This document shows positions 11,634-20,180 of a DNA stretch of 37,243 nt, piece by piece. The DNA is from an uncultured Eubacteriales bacterium (GTDB lineage Bacteria; Bacillota; Clostridia; TANB77; CAG-508), in NCBI GenBank assembly GCA_949840345.1, contig CATKWX010000003.1, positions 87,370-124,612 on the forward strand, read 5' to 3'. The notes beneath the pieces were generated by a model. It was given only the letters and a program-made list of their open reading frames with translations. It made no database searches and was not told the origin of the DNA. Every line of letters begins with the position of its first letter. Position 1 is the stretch's first letter. The translations under genes and the position numbers were made by a program.

Positions 11634-11664
11634 AAAAATCGAGTTCAATTTGAACTCGATTTTT
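11634..11664. terminator. Bidirectional intrinsic terminator between the adhesin gene and recR
   Basis: A perfect inverted repeat with arms around ATCGAGTTCAA and TTGAACTCGAT is flanked by A5 and T5 runs, so it can work on both strands. It lies between two convergent genes, as expected for a shared terminator. Confidence 0.9.
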
Positions 11665-11719
11665 GTTGAATATAATGCTATTAAAAAATATACCGAAAAA
11701 CATATTGTAACTGTTTCAC

Positions 11720-12319
11720 CTATATTTCTCTTCTTCCTTCTAGAGCCTTCATTAGAGTAATCTCATCTGTATATTCTAAATCTCCACCAACAGGAATTCC
11801 ATGAGCAATTCTAGTAACTTTAATTCCCATAGGCTTTATAAGTTTAGAAAGGTACATAGCAGTGGCTTCGCCTTCTACTCTAGGGTTGGTTGCAATAATA
11901 ATTTCTGAAATTTTATTATTTCCAATTCTTGATAATAATTCTTTTATTTTAATATCATCAGGTCCAATTCCATTCATAGGAGAAATAGAGCCATGAAGTA
12001 CATGGTAAACTCCTTTAAATTCATGAGTTCTTTCCATTGCAATTATATCTTTAACATCTTCAACAACACAAATAGTAGTTAAATCTCTTTTAGGGCTTGC
12101 ACATATTGGGCAAGGATCTGTATCAGATATATTATAGCAAATAGAACAATATTTTAGACTTTTTTTTGCATTAATAATTGAATTAATAAATTCATTTGTT
12201 TCAAGTTCACTTAAATCTAACATATGAAATGCAAGACGAGTTGCAGTTTTATGACCAATGCTAGGCAACTTCTCAAAACTTTCTATTAATTTCTCAATTG
12301 AAGGTGAATAATACGACAT
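11720..12319 (-). CDS. recR: Recombination mediator RecR
   Basis: 199 residues, the usual RecR length. RecR works with RecO (and RecF) to load RecA on gapped single-stranded DNA. Visible features are an N-terminal helix-hairpin-helix region ([20 protein letters not shown]), a C4 zinc finger (CSIC...CPIC, about residues 58-75), a Toprim domain beginning TICVVED and containing the G-x-YHVLHG stretch, and the C-terminal ARG-type tail with GGDLEYTD. The ATG has AAGGAG upstream. It is the last gene of the minus-strand dnaX-ybaB-recR cluster, an arrangement conserved across bacteria, and ends at the bidirectional terminator. Confidence 0.97.
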   Translation of the reverse strand: MSYYSPSIEKLIESFEKLPSIGHKTATRLAFHMLDLSELETNEFINSIINAKKSLKYCSICYNISDTDPCPICASPKRDLTTICVVEDVKDIIAMERTHEFKGVYHVLHGSISPMNGIGPDDIKIKELLSRIGNNKISEIIIATNPRVEGEATAMYLSKLIKPMGIKVTRIAHGIPVGGDLEYTDEITLMKALEGRREI

Positions 12320-12383
12320 AAGCTACTCCTTATATTTAATTTTTAATGCAATGATATATAATATATATTAAACTATGGTAATG

Positions 12384-12728
12384 TTACATTAACCCAGGTA
12401 TATTATATTTCCCCATTTGCGCATTTGCAGCAGAATCAACTTTTCTTAAAGCTTCATTAACACAAGTTAATATTAAATCTTGTAACATTTCTATATCATC
12501 AGGGTCAACGACATCTTTATTTATAGATATTGATTTTAATGTTTTATCTCCAGAAACTTTAACTGTTATTGCTCCTCCTCCAGCAGTTGCCTCAAATTCT
12601 CTGCTAGATAATTCTTCTTGAGATTTCTCCATATCAGCTTGCATTTTTTTGGCTTCTTTCATTAATTGATTTAAATTCATACCGCCAAATCCTCCCATAC
12701 CTCCTGGGAATCCACCTCTTTTTGACAT
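12384..12728 (-). CDS. ybaB: YbaB/EbfC family nucleoid-associated protein
   Basis: About 114 residues. It has the Gly/Met-rich N-terminus typical of clostridial YbaB (RGGFPGGMGGFGGM), then NLNQLMKEAKKMQ..M, AGGGAITVKVSGD, and a C-terminal helix (NEALRKVDS). Family members are dimeric DNA-binding proteins encoded between dnaX and recR, as here. Start choice: an ATG at 12734 is in frame, but its distance to the GAAAGGA box (12744-12738) is only 3 nt. The second ATG at 12728 is 9 nt from that box and is preferred (MSKRGGF...). It lies 65 nt upstream of recR and 153 nt downstream of the dnaX stop. Confidence 0.95.
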   Translation of the reverse strand: MSKRGGFPGGMGGFGGMNLNQLMKEAKKMQADMEKSQEELSSREFEATAGGGAITVKVSGDKTLKSISINKDVVDPDDIEMLQDLILTCVNEALRKVDSAANAQMGKYNIPGLM

Positions 12729-12756
12729 AATCATCCATCCTTTCTAAATTCTATAT

Positions 12757-12877
12757 ATTATAAAAAGAAACAAGTATTGCTAGGCAAAATTAGATTAAAA
12801 TACCGGAGACGTACGAGGGTACGTTGAGGATTTTTAATCTAATTTTAACAACGCAAGACGACGTTTATTTTTATAAT
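12757..12877 (-). repeat. Structured intergenic hairpin element, family 1, copy A
   Basis: The outer arms are 12757-12771 and 12863-12877 (one mismatch), the middle arms 12786-12800 and 12832-12846 (15 bp, perfect). An apical stem ACGTAC/GTACGT is seen on the minus strand. Read on the minus strand, its internal-loop sequences match those of copies B (23896-24017) and C (27640-27762), while all three stems differ. It sits between the dnaX stop and ybaB. Confidence 0.85.
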
Positions 12878-12880
12878 AAT

Positions 12881-14543
12881 CTAATTATCAATAATATTAA
12901 TATTTATACCCAAACTAGATAACCCATTATCTGACTTAGCCTCAAGCTTATTTGAAGCTTTTAAATCAATAAGTTTTATTCTCATTTCTTTTCCTGCTTC
13001 AATTGAAACTTGTTTTACTAGTTCTTGCATATTTTCGGGCTTTTCAAGTACAGTTTTTCCAAAGGCTGTTAACCCATTAGGAAATTCAATACCAAGAGTT
13101 AAGTCATTTATCTCTTTAGCATTTGTATTTATTAAATTCGTATATATCATTACTTTTCCAAGTTGTTTTAAATTGTTTATAACATTACTCCAATAAGACA
13201 CATTTTCTGATTTTTGTGGGCGAGCAATGGTAGAATTTACAGGTTCTGACTTTTTATTTGTAGGAAGCGATGCATCTGTCGCTTTGCTAATTGTTTTTGT
13301 TTCCTGTGGACGAGCAATGCTCGCCCCTACATTATTTTGTACTTCAACTTCCTTATTGTTTTTGTAGGGGTCGGCGTCCCCGACGACCCGTAAATCCACC
13401 ATCTTCTACAAAATTTCCATTTTGTAATTTGTTTTCTAATTTTGTTATTCTATCTTCTAAATCGCTTAAATCAGTACAAGTTCTAATAATGCCTGATTGA
13501 AAAACTATTTGTTTTTGAGATGACCATTTTATAGAATTTGCGAGTTCTGATAGATCATAAATTAAACTTAATAATCTTTCTTTTGAAACTTCATTTGAAA
13601 TAGATTTAATTTGTTCTAATTCATTTGAATTATATAACTCTAATGTGCCACAAGTTTTATATACAAGAATATCTTTTAAATACTTAATAATTTCCCAAAG
13701 GAAATTATCTAAATCTTTTCCTTCATATAATACTTCATTAATAGTAAGTAGGGCATCTGTTGGATTATATTTAATAATGTTATTTACTAATTTATTTATA
13801 AATTCAAGCTTAGGGATACCTACTAAGTCTTTTACTTTATTTTCATTTATTTCGTTTTCTCCATCTTGAATGCATCTTTCCAATATGCTAATAGCATCTC
13901 TCATACCGCCTTCTGCAAGTACTGCAATAGTTCTTAAGGCATCAGGCGTAATTGTAATATTACTGTCATTGCAAATAATTTGTAATCTATTTATTATATT
14001 TTCAATAGATAAAGTTTTAAAATCAAATCTTTGGCATCTTGAAAGTATTGTTGCAGGTATTTTTTGTGGTTCAGTTGTTGCAAGTATGAATTTTACATGT
14101 TCTGGGGGTTCTTCTAAAGTTTTAAGTAAAGCATTAAATGCGCCAGTAGATAGCATATGAACCTCATCTATTATATAAATTCTATATTTTGCAAGAGTTG
14201 GCAAAAAGTTTACTTCTTCACGAATAGAACGAATATCTTCAACACTATTGTTTGAAGCGGCGTCCATTTCAACTATATCAGTTAGAGAACCAGAAAGTGC
14301 TGCTTTGCAAATTTCACATTCATTACAAGGTTCTCCATCCTTAGGGTTTAAGCAGTTTATAGCTCTAGCAAGAACTTTTGCAGTAGTGGTTTTTCCAGTA
14401 CCACGCCCACCGTTAAAAAGATATGCATGTCCAACTCTTCCAGATACTAATTGATTTTTTAATGTTTTAATTATATGTTCTTGACCAACCATTTCACTAA
14501 AAGTTGATGGCCTGTATTTTCTATATAAAGCAGTATACGCCAT
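12881..14543 (-). CDS. dnaX: DNA polymerase III subunit gamma/tau, with a +1 frame change at a CGG codon
   Basis: Clamp-loader ATPase. Frame 1 (14543-13353) gives 396 residues: Walker A (GGRGTGKTT), a zinc-binding Cys cluster (INC...PCNECEIC), Walker B (IIDEVHM) and the sensor/arginine-finger region (ATILSRCQRF). It then ends in a repeat-derived tail (GRRGRRPLQKQ). The C-terminal domain continues in the +1 frame (12881-13402) and ends FPNGLTAFGKTVL...KEMRIKLIDLK. Skipping the C of the in-frame CGG at 13382-13380 joins the two parts into about 553 residues, a normal tau length. Translation without the shift would give a gamma-like product. The linker carries three palindromic repeat insertions read as peptide (GASIARPQ, STIARPQ, GDADPYK). 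The SD AGGAGG precedes the ATG. Upstream lie element D and ffs. Alternatives are a frameshift mutation or a sequencing error. Confidence 0.93.
13217..13330 (-). repeat. Two short GTAGGG-family palindromes inside the dnaX linker
   Basis: 13308-13330 is a clean copy read on the minus strand as GTAGGGGCGAGCATTGCTCG, encoding VGASIAR. 13217-13233 is a decayed copy of the same type (STIARP). Both keep the open frame of the DnaX C-terminal part. The same palindrome occurs intergenically at 33545-33567. Confidence 0.85.
13364..13390 (+). repeat. GTAGGGG palindrome spanning the dnaX frame junction
   Basis: The copy reads GTAGGGG-TCGGCGTCCCCGACGACCCG on the plus strand. It is the same length as the intergenic copy near 33484-33511, but at the codon where the dnaX frame must change it has CGTCGGGGACG (minus strand) instead of CGTCGAGGACG. 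The substitution turns an in-frame CGA into CGG. Confidence 0.85.
13380..13382 (-). other. Putative CGG +1 recoding site in dnaX
   Basis: Codon 388 of the dnaX frame is CGG (CGT CGG GGA). Skipping its C and reading GGG GAC GCC continues into the conserved C-terminal domain. It is the only in-frame CGG I find in dnaX. That recoding occurs is an inference; the frame arithmetic is direct. Confidence 0.6.
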
Positions 14544-14583
14544 AAAGACCTCCTAAGTATATGAAAAGTATATTTTAGAATGG

Positions 14584-14720
14584 GCAATTATAGTAATATT
14601 TTTTACGAGTTCGACCATGAGTCGTTTTGTCTGTAATTCCAGTAGAGTGTGTCACAAAAGCTTGCTAAGTCGTATCTTAAACGCCGAGGAGTTCGGAATA
14701 AAAAATATTACTATAATTGC
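14584..14720. repeat. Long inverted-repeat element D upstream of dnaX
   Basis: Arms 14584-14605 and 14699-14720 are a perfect 22-bp inverted repeat around a 93-nt core. The core has further pairing potential (GTTTTGT with ACAAAAG). There is no open frame of note and no similarity I can see to the other element families. It lies between ffs and dnaX on the minus strand, so it may be in the dnaX leader. Confidence 0.75.
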
Positions 14721-14756
14721 TAATTTTAGTAATACATTAATAAAAAAATAGTGTGA

Positions 14757-14889
14757 AAATTTTTCATTTCTCTATGGAAAGCAATTTCCACATAAATGCA
14801 CTACTTATTGCTGCTTCCTTCCGGACCTGACAAGATTCATAGCTTTTTATTGGAATTACTCTCCATACAAAAATAAAAATTTTCATACC
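14757..14889 (-). ncRNA. ffs: Signal recognition particle RNA (small bacterial 4.5S/scRNA type)
   Basis: The minus strand holds the near-invariant SRP domain IV motif TCAGGTCCGGAAGGAAGCAG at about 14813-14832. The flanks pair as a long rod: TATGGAgAGtAATTCCA on the 5' side with TGGAAATTGCTTTCCATA on the 3' side (core about 14772-14868). The pairing continues outward through A/T-rich arms to about 14757 and 14886. The RNA binds Ffh for cotranslational membrane targeting. A strong promoter lies just upstream, and a T-run follows at the 3' end. ffs next to dnaX is a common arrangement in Firmicutes. Exact ends are approximate. Confidence 0.95.
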
Positions 14890-14897
14890 TAAAATGT

Positions 14898-14926
14898 ATT
14901 ATATACTCTAAAATAAATTTTAGCAA
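14898..14926 (-). promoter_or_regulatory. Sigma-A-type promoter of ffs
   Basis: On the minus strand, -35 TTGCTA (14926-14921) and -10 TATAAT (14903-14898) are separated by exactly 17 bp. The predicted start is near 14891, at the base of the SRP RNA rod. Confidence 0.85.
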
Positions 14927-14977
14927 TAGGTTTTATTGAAAAATTGCTTGAGAAGTGATAAAATAGATATTATCTAT

Positions 14978-15130
14978 GCCTCCCTTATTTAAGGGAGGTG
15001 GCACGATTGCTACGAAGAACCTTGCCCCCTTTACTTAAAGGGGGTGTCACGTAGTGACGGGGGATTTTAAAAAAATAATATAAGAACCCTTTGGGCTCCT
15101 TCGTCGACAGCTCCCTTGAATAAGGGAGCC
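14978..15130. repeat. Composite REP/MITE-like palindromic repeat
   Basis: Three palindromic blocks are clustered: CCTCCCTTATTTAAGGGAGG, CCCCCTTTACTTAAAGGGGG and CTCCCTTGAATAAGGGAG. They are linked by GGCACGATTGC, GTCACGTAGTGACGG and CTCCTTCGTCGACAG. This is a non-coding dispersed-repeat type I associate with gut Firmicutes. It occupies most of the gap before the TtcA-like gene. Confidence 0.75.
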
Positions 15131-15173
15131 AAGCCTAGGTGTTGCAACTTATGTTCTAATAATGAATAATTTT

Positions 15174-15207
15174 GTAGAAAACGGCTTCCAAAGCCGTTCC
15201 GTGCTAC
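15174..15207. repeat. GTAG-family short palindrome
   Basis: The stem AACGGCTTCC/AAAGCCGTT lies within GTAG...CTAC. The same arm type recurs at 20181-20224 and 31443-31485. Confidence 0.8.
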
Positions 15208-15241
15208 AAAGAAATATCTCAAAAAGAAAGGAATTAAAAAT

Positions 15242-15952
15242 ATGCAGAGGATACTTAGTACAATGAGACAAGCTATAGAAAAATATAATATGATAGAAGA
15301 AGGAGATAAAATAGCAGTATGTTTATCAGGTGGAAAAGATTCAACTACATTATTAATGGCATTAAAAAACTTACAAATATTTTATCCTAAAAAGTTCGAG
15401 ATAATTGCTGTAACAGTAAATCCAGGTTTTGACTTTTTTAATGTAGATTATTTACAAGAACTATGTGATGATGTAGGAGTAAAGCTAATAGTAGAAGAAA
15501 GTCATATAAAAGAAATAGTATTTGATATAAGGAATGAAAAAAATCCTTGTTCTCTTTGTGCAAATTTAAGAAGAGGAATAATAAATAGTGTTGCAATTAA
15601 AGAAGGTTGCAATAAAATAGCATTAGGACATAATAAAGAAGATGTATTAGAAACTTTTTTCTTAAATTTATTATACACAGGAAAAATTCATACATTTTCT
15701 CCTATAAGCTATATGGACAGATCGAAAGTAACATTAATAAGGCCGTTAATATATACAGAGGAAAAAGAGATAAAAAGATTTATAAAAAAAGCAGGAATAG
15801 AGCCAATGAAAAAAGCTTGCCCAATGGACGGAATATCTAAAAGAGAAAATATGAAAGAGTTAATAAATAGTTTTTCAAAGGAAATTCCTCAAATAAAAGC
15901 AAATTTGTTAGGTGCAATACAAAGAAGCGGTATAGATGGATGGAAGAAATAA
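15242..15952 (+). CDS. TtcA-like PP-loop tRNA thiolation protein
   Basis: 236 residues. The PP-loop ATP pyrophosphatase motif CLSGGKDST (residues 28-36) is followed by CxxC in NPCSLCANLRRG, then LGHNKEDVLETFFLNLLY and a later Cys in KKACPMDG. Family knowledge: TtcA-type enzymes adenylate a tRNA base and insert sulfur, using an Fe-S cluster held by three Cys to make 2-thiocytidine at position 32. The conserved Cys set and HNKEDVLET pattern fit this group better than TilS or ThiI. An AAAGGA box precedes the ATG. It is a single gene followed by its own terminator. The exact tRNA position modified is not decided by sequence alone. Confidence 0.85.
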   Translation: MQRILSTMRQAIEKYNMIEEGDKIAVCLSGGKDSTTLLMALKNLQIFYPKKFEIIAVTVNPGFDFFNVDYLQELCDDVGVKLIVEESHIKEIVFDIRNEKNPCSLCANLRRGIINSVAIKEGCNKIALGHNKEDVLETFFLNLLYTGKIHTFSPISYMDRSKVTLIRPLIYTEEKEIKRFIKKAGIEPMKKACPMDGISKRENMKELINSFSKEIPQIKANLLGAIQRSGIDGWKK

Positions 15953-15985
15953 CCGTTAATCCCTAAGAATTAACGGTTATTTTGT
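15951..15985 (+). terminator. Intrinsic terminator of the TtcA-like gene
   Basis: AACCGTTAAT (15951-15960) pairs with ATTAACGGTT (15969-15978), followed by ATTTTGT. The stem starts at the stop codon. Confidence 0.85.
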
Positions 15986-16066
15986 ATAAAAAAGGTACTT
16001 TTATTACAAAAAAGTAATAAAAATGTAAAAAATGTGCTAATAAACCTTCCGTAGAGCCATAAAGAA

Positions 16067-16174
16067 CCTCCTAAAAACCCCTATTGAAAACAAAACAACA
16101 ACTATGTATATTAAATATATATTGATAAATGAGTGTAGGGGTTGGCGGACTTAGGTACCCCGAGTTTTAGGAGG
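16067..16174 (+). promoter_or_regulatory. Leader with RBS-complementary segment upstream of the 16183 gene
   Basis: CCTCCTAAAA (16067-16076) is an exact complement of the ribosome binding region TTTTAGGAGG (16165-16174). The next bases, ACCCCT, can pair with AGGGGT (16137-16142). That same AGGGGT can instead pair with TACCCC in the GTAGGGG-type palindrome at about 16134-16163. Two exclusive folds would hide or free the SD. I do not recognise a known riboswitch class, so this is a structural inference only. Confidence 0.45.
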
Positions 16175-16182
16175 AAAAACAA

Positions 16183-19100
16183 ATGAGAAATCTTTACCAA
16201 ATGAGAAAGAAAATTTTGATAATTAGTTTTGCAGTAGTGCTTATTGCATTATGTATAACTATGTGCGTTTTGTATTTAAAAACTACAAATGCAAGTCAAA
16301 ATAATGCAGGAGCTAACACATTAGTAGGAGAAGCTAGTTTACAATCTGATATTTACCATATAGAAGAAGGATATATCTCAAGAATACTACCAGAAACAAC
16401 ATTAAGAGACCTAAAAAACAACTTAGACAAAGAAGATATAACCATAACCAAAAAAGATGGAAACTTACTAAAAGAAACTGAATTTGTAGGAACAGGAATG
16501 ACATTAAAATATGGACAAAAAGAATACAAACTAGCAGTAATAGATGACTTAAACGGAGATGGAAAAGCAGGAATAACAGACCTAACGCAAATGAAATTAA
16601 TATCAGTAGGCTTAAGAGCAAAGCCAGTAAACGAATATGCAAAAGCAGGAGACATAAACAACGATGGTAAAGTATCAATAACAGACCTAACAAAATCAAA
16701 CCTAGCATCAGTAAACTTAATAGACATAATAGCACCAGCAAGATTTACACCAGAAGTAGTATCAACAAAAGACACAATAACAGTAGAAGGAGAAACATCA
16801 GACTCAAACAGTGGAATAAAAGAATATTGGTTTGAAATAAACAACAATGGATGGGTACAAAACACAGACAAATTAAACACCAAGTATACTTTTGAAGGGT
16901 TAAACATGGAAACAAAATACACAATAAGAATGAAAGCAGTAGACAAAGCAGGAAACGTAAGAGTAACAAAAAGAATAGAAATAGAAACCCTAAACGAAGA
17001 AAATGCAAACATAAGCATAGTAGCAAGCACAGAAGAATGGACAAATCAAAACATACTAGTAGCAATAAACTTCAACTCAAACGTAGCAAAAGAGAAAAAA
17101 CAAATAAGCCTAGACAATGGAAACACATGGGTAGATTACACAGCACCAATAACAGTAGAAAAAAACATAACTATAAAAGCAAGAGTAGTAAACACAAGTG
17201 GAGTAGTATTAGAAGAACAACAAAAACAAATAACAAACATAGACAAGCTAGCACCAAAAGATTTCAAAGCAAGTGTAACAACGACAGACAATAGCATAAC
17301 AGTAAATGCAATAAATGCTATAGATGCAGACGCAACAAGTGAATATGGTAAGAGTGAAATAAAAGAATATCAATATGAAATAATACAAGGAAATATGAAA
17401 TGGGCAGAAATAAGCCAAAATACTACATTTACATTTAATGGACTAAATAAAGGAGACAAATACAGAGTAAAAGTAAAATCAATAGACAATGCAGGAAACG
17501 AAAAAAATGCAATAAAATTAATACTAGAAGACGGAACAGAAGTAGACCCAGATACTACAGAAATAATAGTAAGAGACAACACAGTAAAATACACATTAAC
17601 ATACAATGCAAATGGAGGAACAGTAACACCAACAAGTGTAGAAGCAAAAGCAGGAGAAGCTGTAAATTTGCCTACACCTACAAAAGAATTTACAGTAAGA
17701 TATAGCCTAGACGAAGGAAACACGTATGAACAAGTAACAATAACATACACATTCGATGGATGGTATACAAGTTTAGAAGGTGAAGAAGTAGTAAACTATA
17801 CAACAATGCCAAGTGAAGACACTGAAATATTTGCACATTGGACATGTGCAAACCCAAGCATAACACTACCAACACCAGGAGAAAAAGACGGATACGAATT
17901 TGATGGATGGTACACAGATGAAGAATTAACAGACAAAATACCAGATGGACCATATACGCCAACAGAAGATATAACATTATATCCAAAATGGAAAGATATA
18001 AAGCTAGAAGTAGCTGGAAATCCAACAGAATGGACAAATGAGGATGTGGTTTTAACAATAACACCAATTTATAAAGAAGGAAGAACAGTAGCAATAACAG
18101 TAAATGGTGTGGAGCAAACTAGTGAAGATAGTGTTTATTCATATACTGTAAGTGAAAATGAAACATATACAATAGTTTTAACAGATGATTTAGGAAATAG
18201 TGTAACTAAAGAAATTGAAGTAACCAAAATAGACAAAACAGCGCCAACAATTACATTTAGTAAAGAGTCAGAATCAAATGAAGCAACAACTCAAGAAGTT
18301 GGAGTAACAGTAACTGAAGAACAAAGTGGTATAGAAGTATGTAAATACCTATGGTCTACAAGCGCAACAGCACCAGAAGAGGAAGAAAAATATATTCATG
18401 GGGAATTTACAAGTAATGCTGAAACTATAAGCCAAGAGTATTTAGCAGGAGAATATTATCTACATGTATATATGAAAGACAATGCAGGTAACACAGCAAT
18501 ATCAAGCACGAGTGGAATGTTTAAGTTTAGATATGAAATATGGAACGAAGAAGATTTTATCCACTTTATGAATGACGTAGAATTAGGTACTGAAATTAGT
18601 AATCAGATGAATTTCTATAGGAAAACAGTATATATAATGGATGATATACAAATAGCTCCTACAACAGTATTAGGAGAAGGAAGGTTTGATGGAACACTTG
18701 AAGGAAATGGGCATAAAATAAGTGGTATAAATAAAAACACTACTTTAAAAGGAGGAGAGCTTGATGGTGTACTATTTGCTGATTTGTGGAGAGATGGAAC
18801 AATAAGAGATTTAGGTTTAGAAAATATTGAAGTAACGTTGGAATCAAATAATAGTAATAATGAAACAACTGGTAACTTTTATGGCGGATTTGTAGGTAGA
18901 AATTGGGGTGCCATAGAAAATTGTTATATTACTGGTACTATAAATTTTAATAATACTTATGACTTAAGTGTAGGTGGTCTAGTGGGAGTAGGTTATGGTA
19001 ATAGTAGTGTAAAAAACTCGCATTTTCAAGGAACCATAGAAGGAAATTCAAATGCGCCTGATTATAGGCAATGCCGAGTTGGAGGAATTATCGGAGGTAG

Positions 19101-20031
19101 CATTTCAAATATAGAAGGATGTTATTTTAGTGGAGAATTAAATATAAGGGGTACTCATGTCAATGGCAATAATTGTATATGTGTAGGTGGAATTGCAGGT
19201 GTAAGCAAAGGAAAAATAGAGAATTGCTATACAGAAAAAGATAGTACAATTTCATCAGAAGGATATGTTGGCGGTATAGCAGGAGAAATATACTCAACAG
19301 CTACAGTACAAAAATGTTATAATTTAGCAACTGTTAGAGGTACATCACGTGCAGGTGGAATCTGTGGAACTATGTCAAACTCAGTTGGACTACCTATGGA
19401 CAATGCAGGAGGTACTTCAAATACTACATCAAAGATAGAAAATTGTTATAATAAAGGAATAATTATTTCAACAGAAAATAGTGCTGGAGGAATATCAGGA
19501 ATGATGAATGGTGGTGCAACTGATCAAATAGTTAATTATTGTTATAATACAGGAAGTGTAACAGGTGCTAGTATGGTAGGAGGTATAGTTGGAGATGCAA
19601 CATACACAAGTAATGGTCAAATTAATAATTCCTATAATATAGGAACTGTTTCTACAAGTAGAACTGATGGAATTATTGGAGGAGTCTGTGGAGGCTTAGG
19701 GCATGCGTATTCGTCAGATAGTGCAACAACGTATAATTCACATAATGAGGGAAGTGTTGGCACCGGAAAATATTATGGAGGAATTGTAGGACAATTAGCA
19801 AGCGATGGAACAGTAAGAAGTTGTAAATATAAAAGAGGAACAACAGATGCTGGTATCGGAGTTATAATAAATGATCATGGTATAGAAGTAGAAAATTCAA
19901 GAGGAGATATTTCAGGCAAAGCAGAAGTTACAACATCAATGCCAACTATATTATCTATAATAAATGGAAGTTTAGAATTTAAAGCAGACACAGGAATAAA
20001 TGATGGATATCCAATTTTAAAATGGCAATAA
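16183..20031 (+). CDS. Secreted multidomain protein: dockerin-like, FN3, InlB-type and GLUG repeats
   Basis: 1282 residues. There is an N-terminal signal or anchor helix (about residues 8-32). A dockerin-type pair of Ca-binding loops follows (DLNGDGKAGITDLTQMK and DINNDGKVSITDLTKSN, about residues 122-175). Next are FN3/Ig-like modules (WFEINNNGW...AVDKAGNVR; IDNAGNEKN). Two Listeria-Bacteroides (InlB B-repeat type) modules come next (YNANGGTV...FDGWYTS; YEFDGWYTDEEL). A further Ig-like module (DKTAPTITF...DNAGNTA) precedes a long C-terminal run of GLUG-like repeats (GGLVG, GGIIGG, GGIAG, GGICG). The end is NDGYPILKWQ. No LPXTG is seen, so the N-terminal helix or the dockerin may hold it at the surface. 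A likely role is adhesion or matrix binding; substrate unknown. The gene has its own leader and terminator. Confidence 0.88.
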   Translation: MRNLYQMRKKILIISFAVVLIALCITMCVLYLKTTNASQNNAGANTLVGEASLQSDIYHIEEGYISRILPETTLRDLKNNLDKEDITITKKDGNLLKETEFVGTGMTLKYGQKEYKLAVIDDLNGDGKAGITDLTQMKLISVGLRAKPVNEYAKAGDINNDGKVSITDLTKSNLASVNLIDIIAPARFTPEVVSTKDTITVEGETSDSNSGIKEYWFEINNNGWVQNTDKLNTKYTFEGLNMETKYTIRMKAVDKAGNVRVTKRIEIETLNEENANISIVASTEEWTNQNILVAINFNSNVAKEKKQISLDNGNTWVDYTAPITVEKNITIKARVVNTSGVVLEEQQKQITNIDKLAPKDFKASVTTTDNSITVNAINAIDADATSEYGKSEIKEYQYEIIQGNMKWAEISQNTTFTFNGLNKGDKYRVKVKSIDNAGNEKNAIKLILEDGTEVDPDTTEIIVRDNTVKYTLTYNANGGTVTPTSVEAKAGEAVNLPTPTKEFTVRYSLDEGNTYEQVTITYTFDGWYTSLEGEEVVNYTTMPSEDTEIFAHWTCANPSITLPTPGEKDGYEFDGWYTDEELTDKIPDGPYTPTEDITLYPKWKDIKLEVAGNPTEWTNEDVVLTITPIYKEGRTVAITVNGVEQTSEDSVYSYTVSENETYTIVLTDDLGNSVTKEIEVTKIDKTAPTITFSKESESNEATTQEVGVTVTEEQSGIEVCKYLWSTSATAPEEEEKYIHGEFTSNAETISQEYLAGEYYLHVYMKDNAGNTAISSTSGMFKFRYEIWNEEDFIHFMNDVELGTEISNQMNFYRKTVYIMDDIQIAPTTVLGEGRFDGTLEGNGHKISGINKNTTLKGGELDGVLFADLWRDGTIRDLGLENIEVTLESNNSNNETTGNFYGGFVGRNWGAIENCYITGTINFNNTYDLSVGGLVGVGYGNSSVKNSHFQGTIEGNSNAPDYRQCRVGGIIGGSISNIEGCYFSGELNIRGTHVNGNNCICVGGIAGVSKGKIENCYTEKDSTISSEGYVGGIAGEIYSTATVQKCYNLATVRGTSRAGGICGTMSNSVGLPMDNAGGTSNTTSKIENCYNKGIIISTENSAGGISGMMNGGATDQIVNYCYNTGSVTGASMVGGIVGDATYTSNGQINNSYNIGTVSTSRTDGIIGGVCGGLGHAYSSDSATTYNSHNEGSVGTGKYYGGIVGQLASDGTVRSCKYKRGTTDAGIGVIINDHGIEVENSRGDISGKAEVTTSMPTILSIINGSLEFKADTGINDGYPILKWQ

Positions 20032-20051
20032 GATTAAGATAAAAATTAATT

Positions 20052-20087
20052 AAAAACCTTAATGTAGATTCACATTAAGGTTTTTTT
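20052..20087 (+). terminator. Intrinsic terminator of the 16183 gene
   Basis: AAACCTTAATGT pairs with ACATTAAGGTTT around a 6-nt loop, followed by a T-run at 20081-20087. Confidence 0.92.
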
Positions 20088-20180
20088 GCATGGTGCGTTC
20101 TTTGCTAAAATGTCACATTTTCATTAACATCAATTTTGTTATTGCATAGGATAATTTGCTATATTGTTTGTAATAAAACA

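Noticed and set aside
12757..12877. CRISPR-like or plain terminator reading of the palindromic elements
   Set aside because: There are no regularly spaced spacers, and the T-runs lie inside the stems rather than after them. The copy-to-copy match of loops points to a repeat family instead.
12881..13402. Separate 173-residue gene beginning MVDLRVVGDADPYK
   Set aside because: Its N-terminus only translates the palindromic repeat and it has no SD. The rest is the DnaX C-terminal domain, so it is treated as part of dnaX after the +1 change.
13353..14543. Classical -1 programmed frameshift in dnaX as in E. coli
   Set aside because: The downstream frame is +1 relative to the upstream one, and no A-AAA-AAG type slippery heptamer is at the junction.
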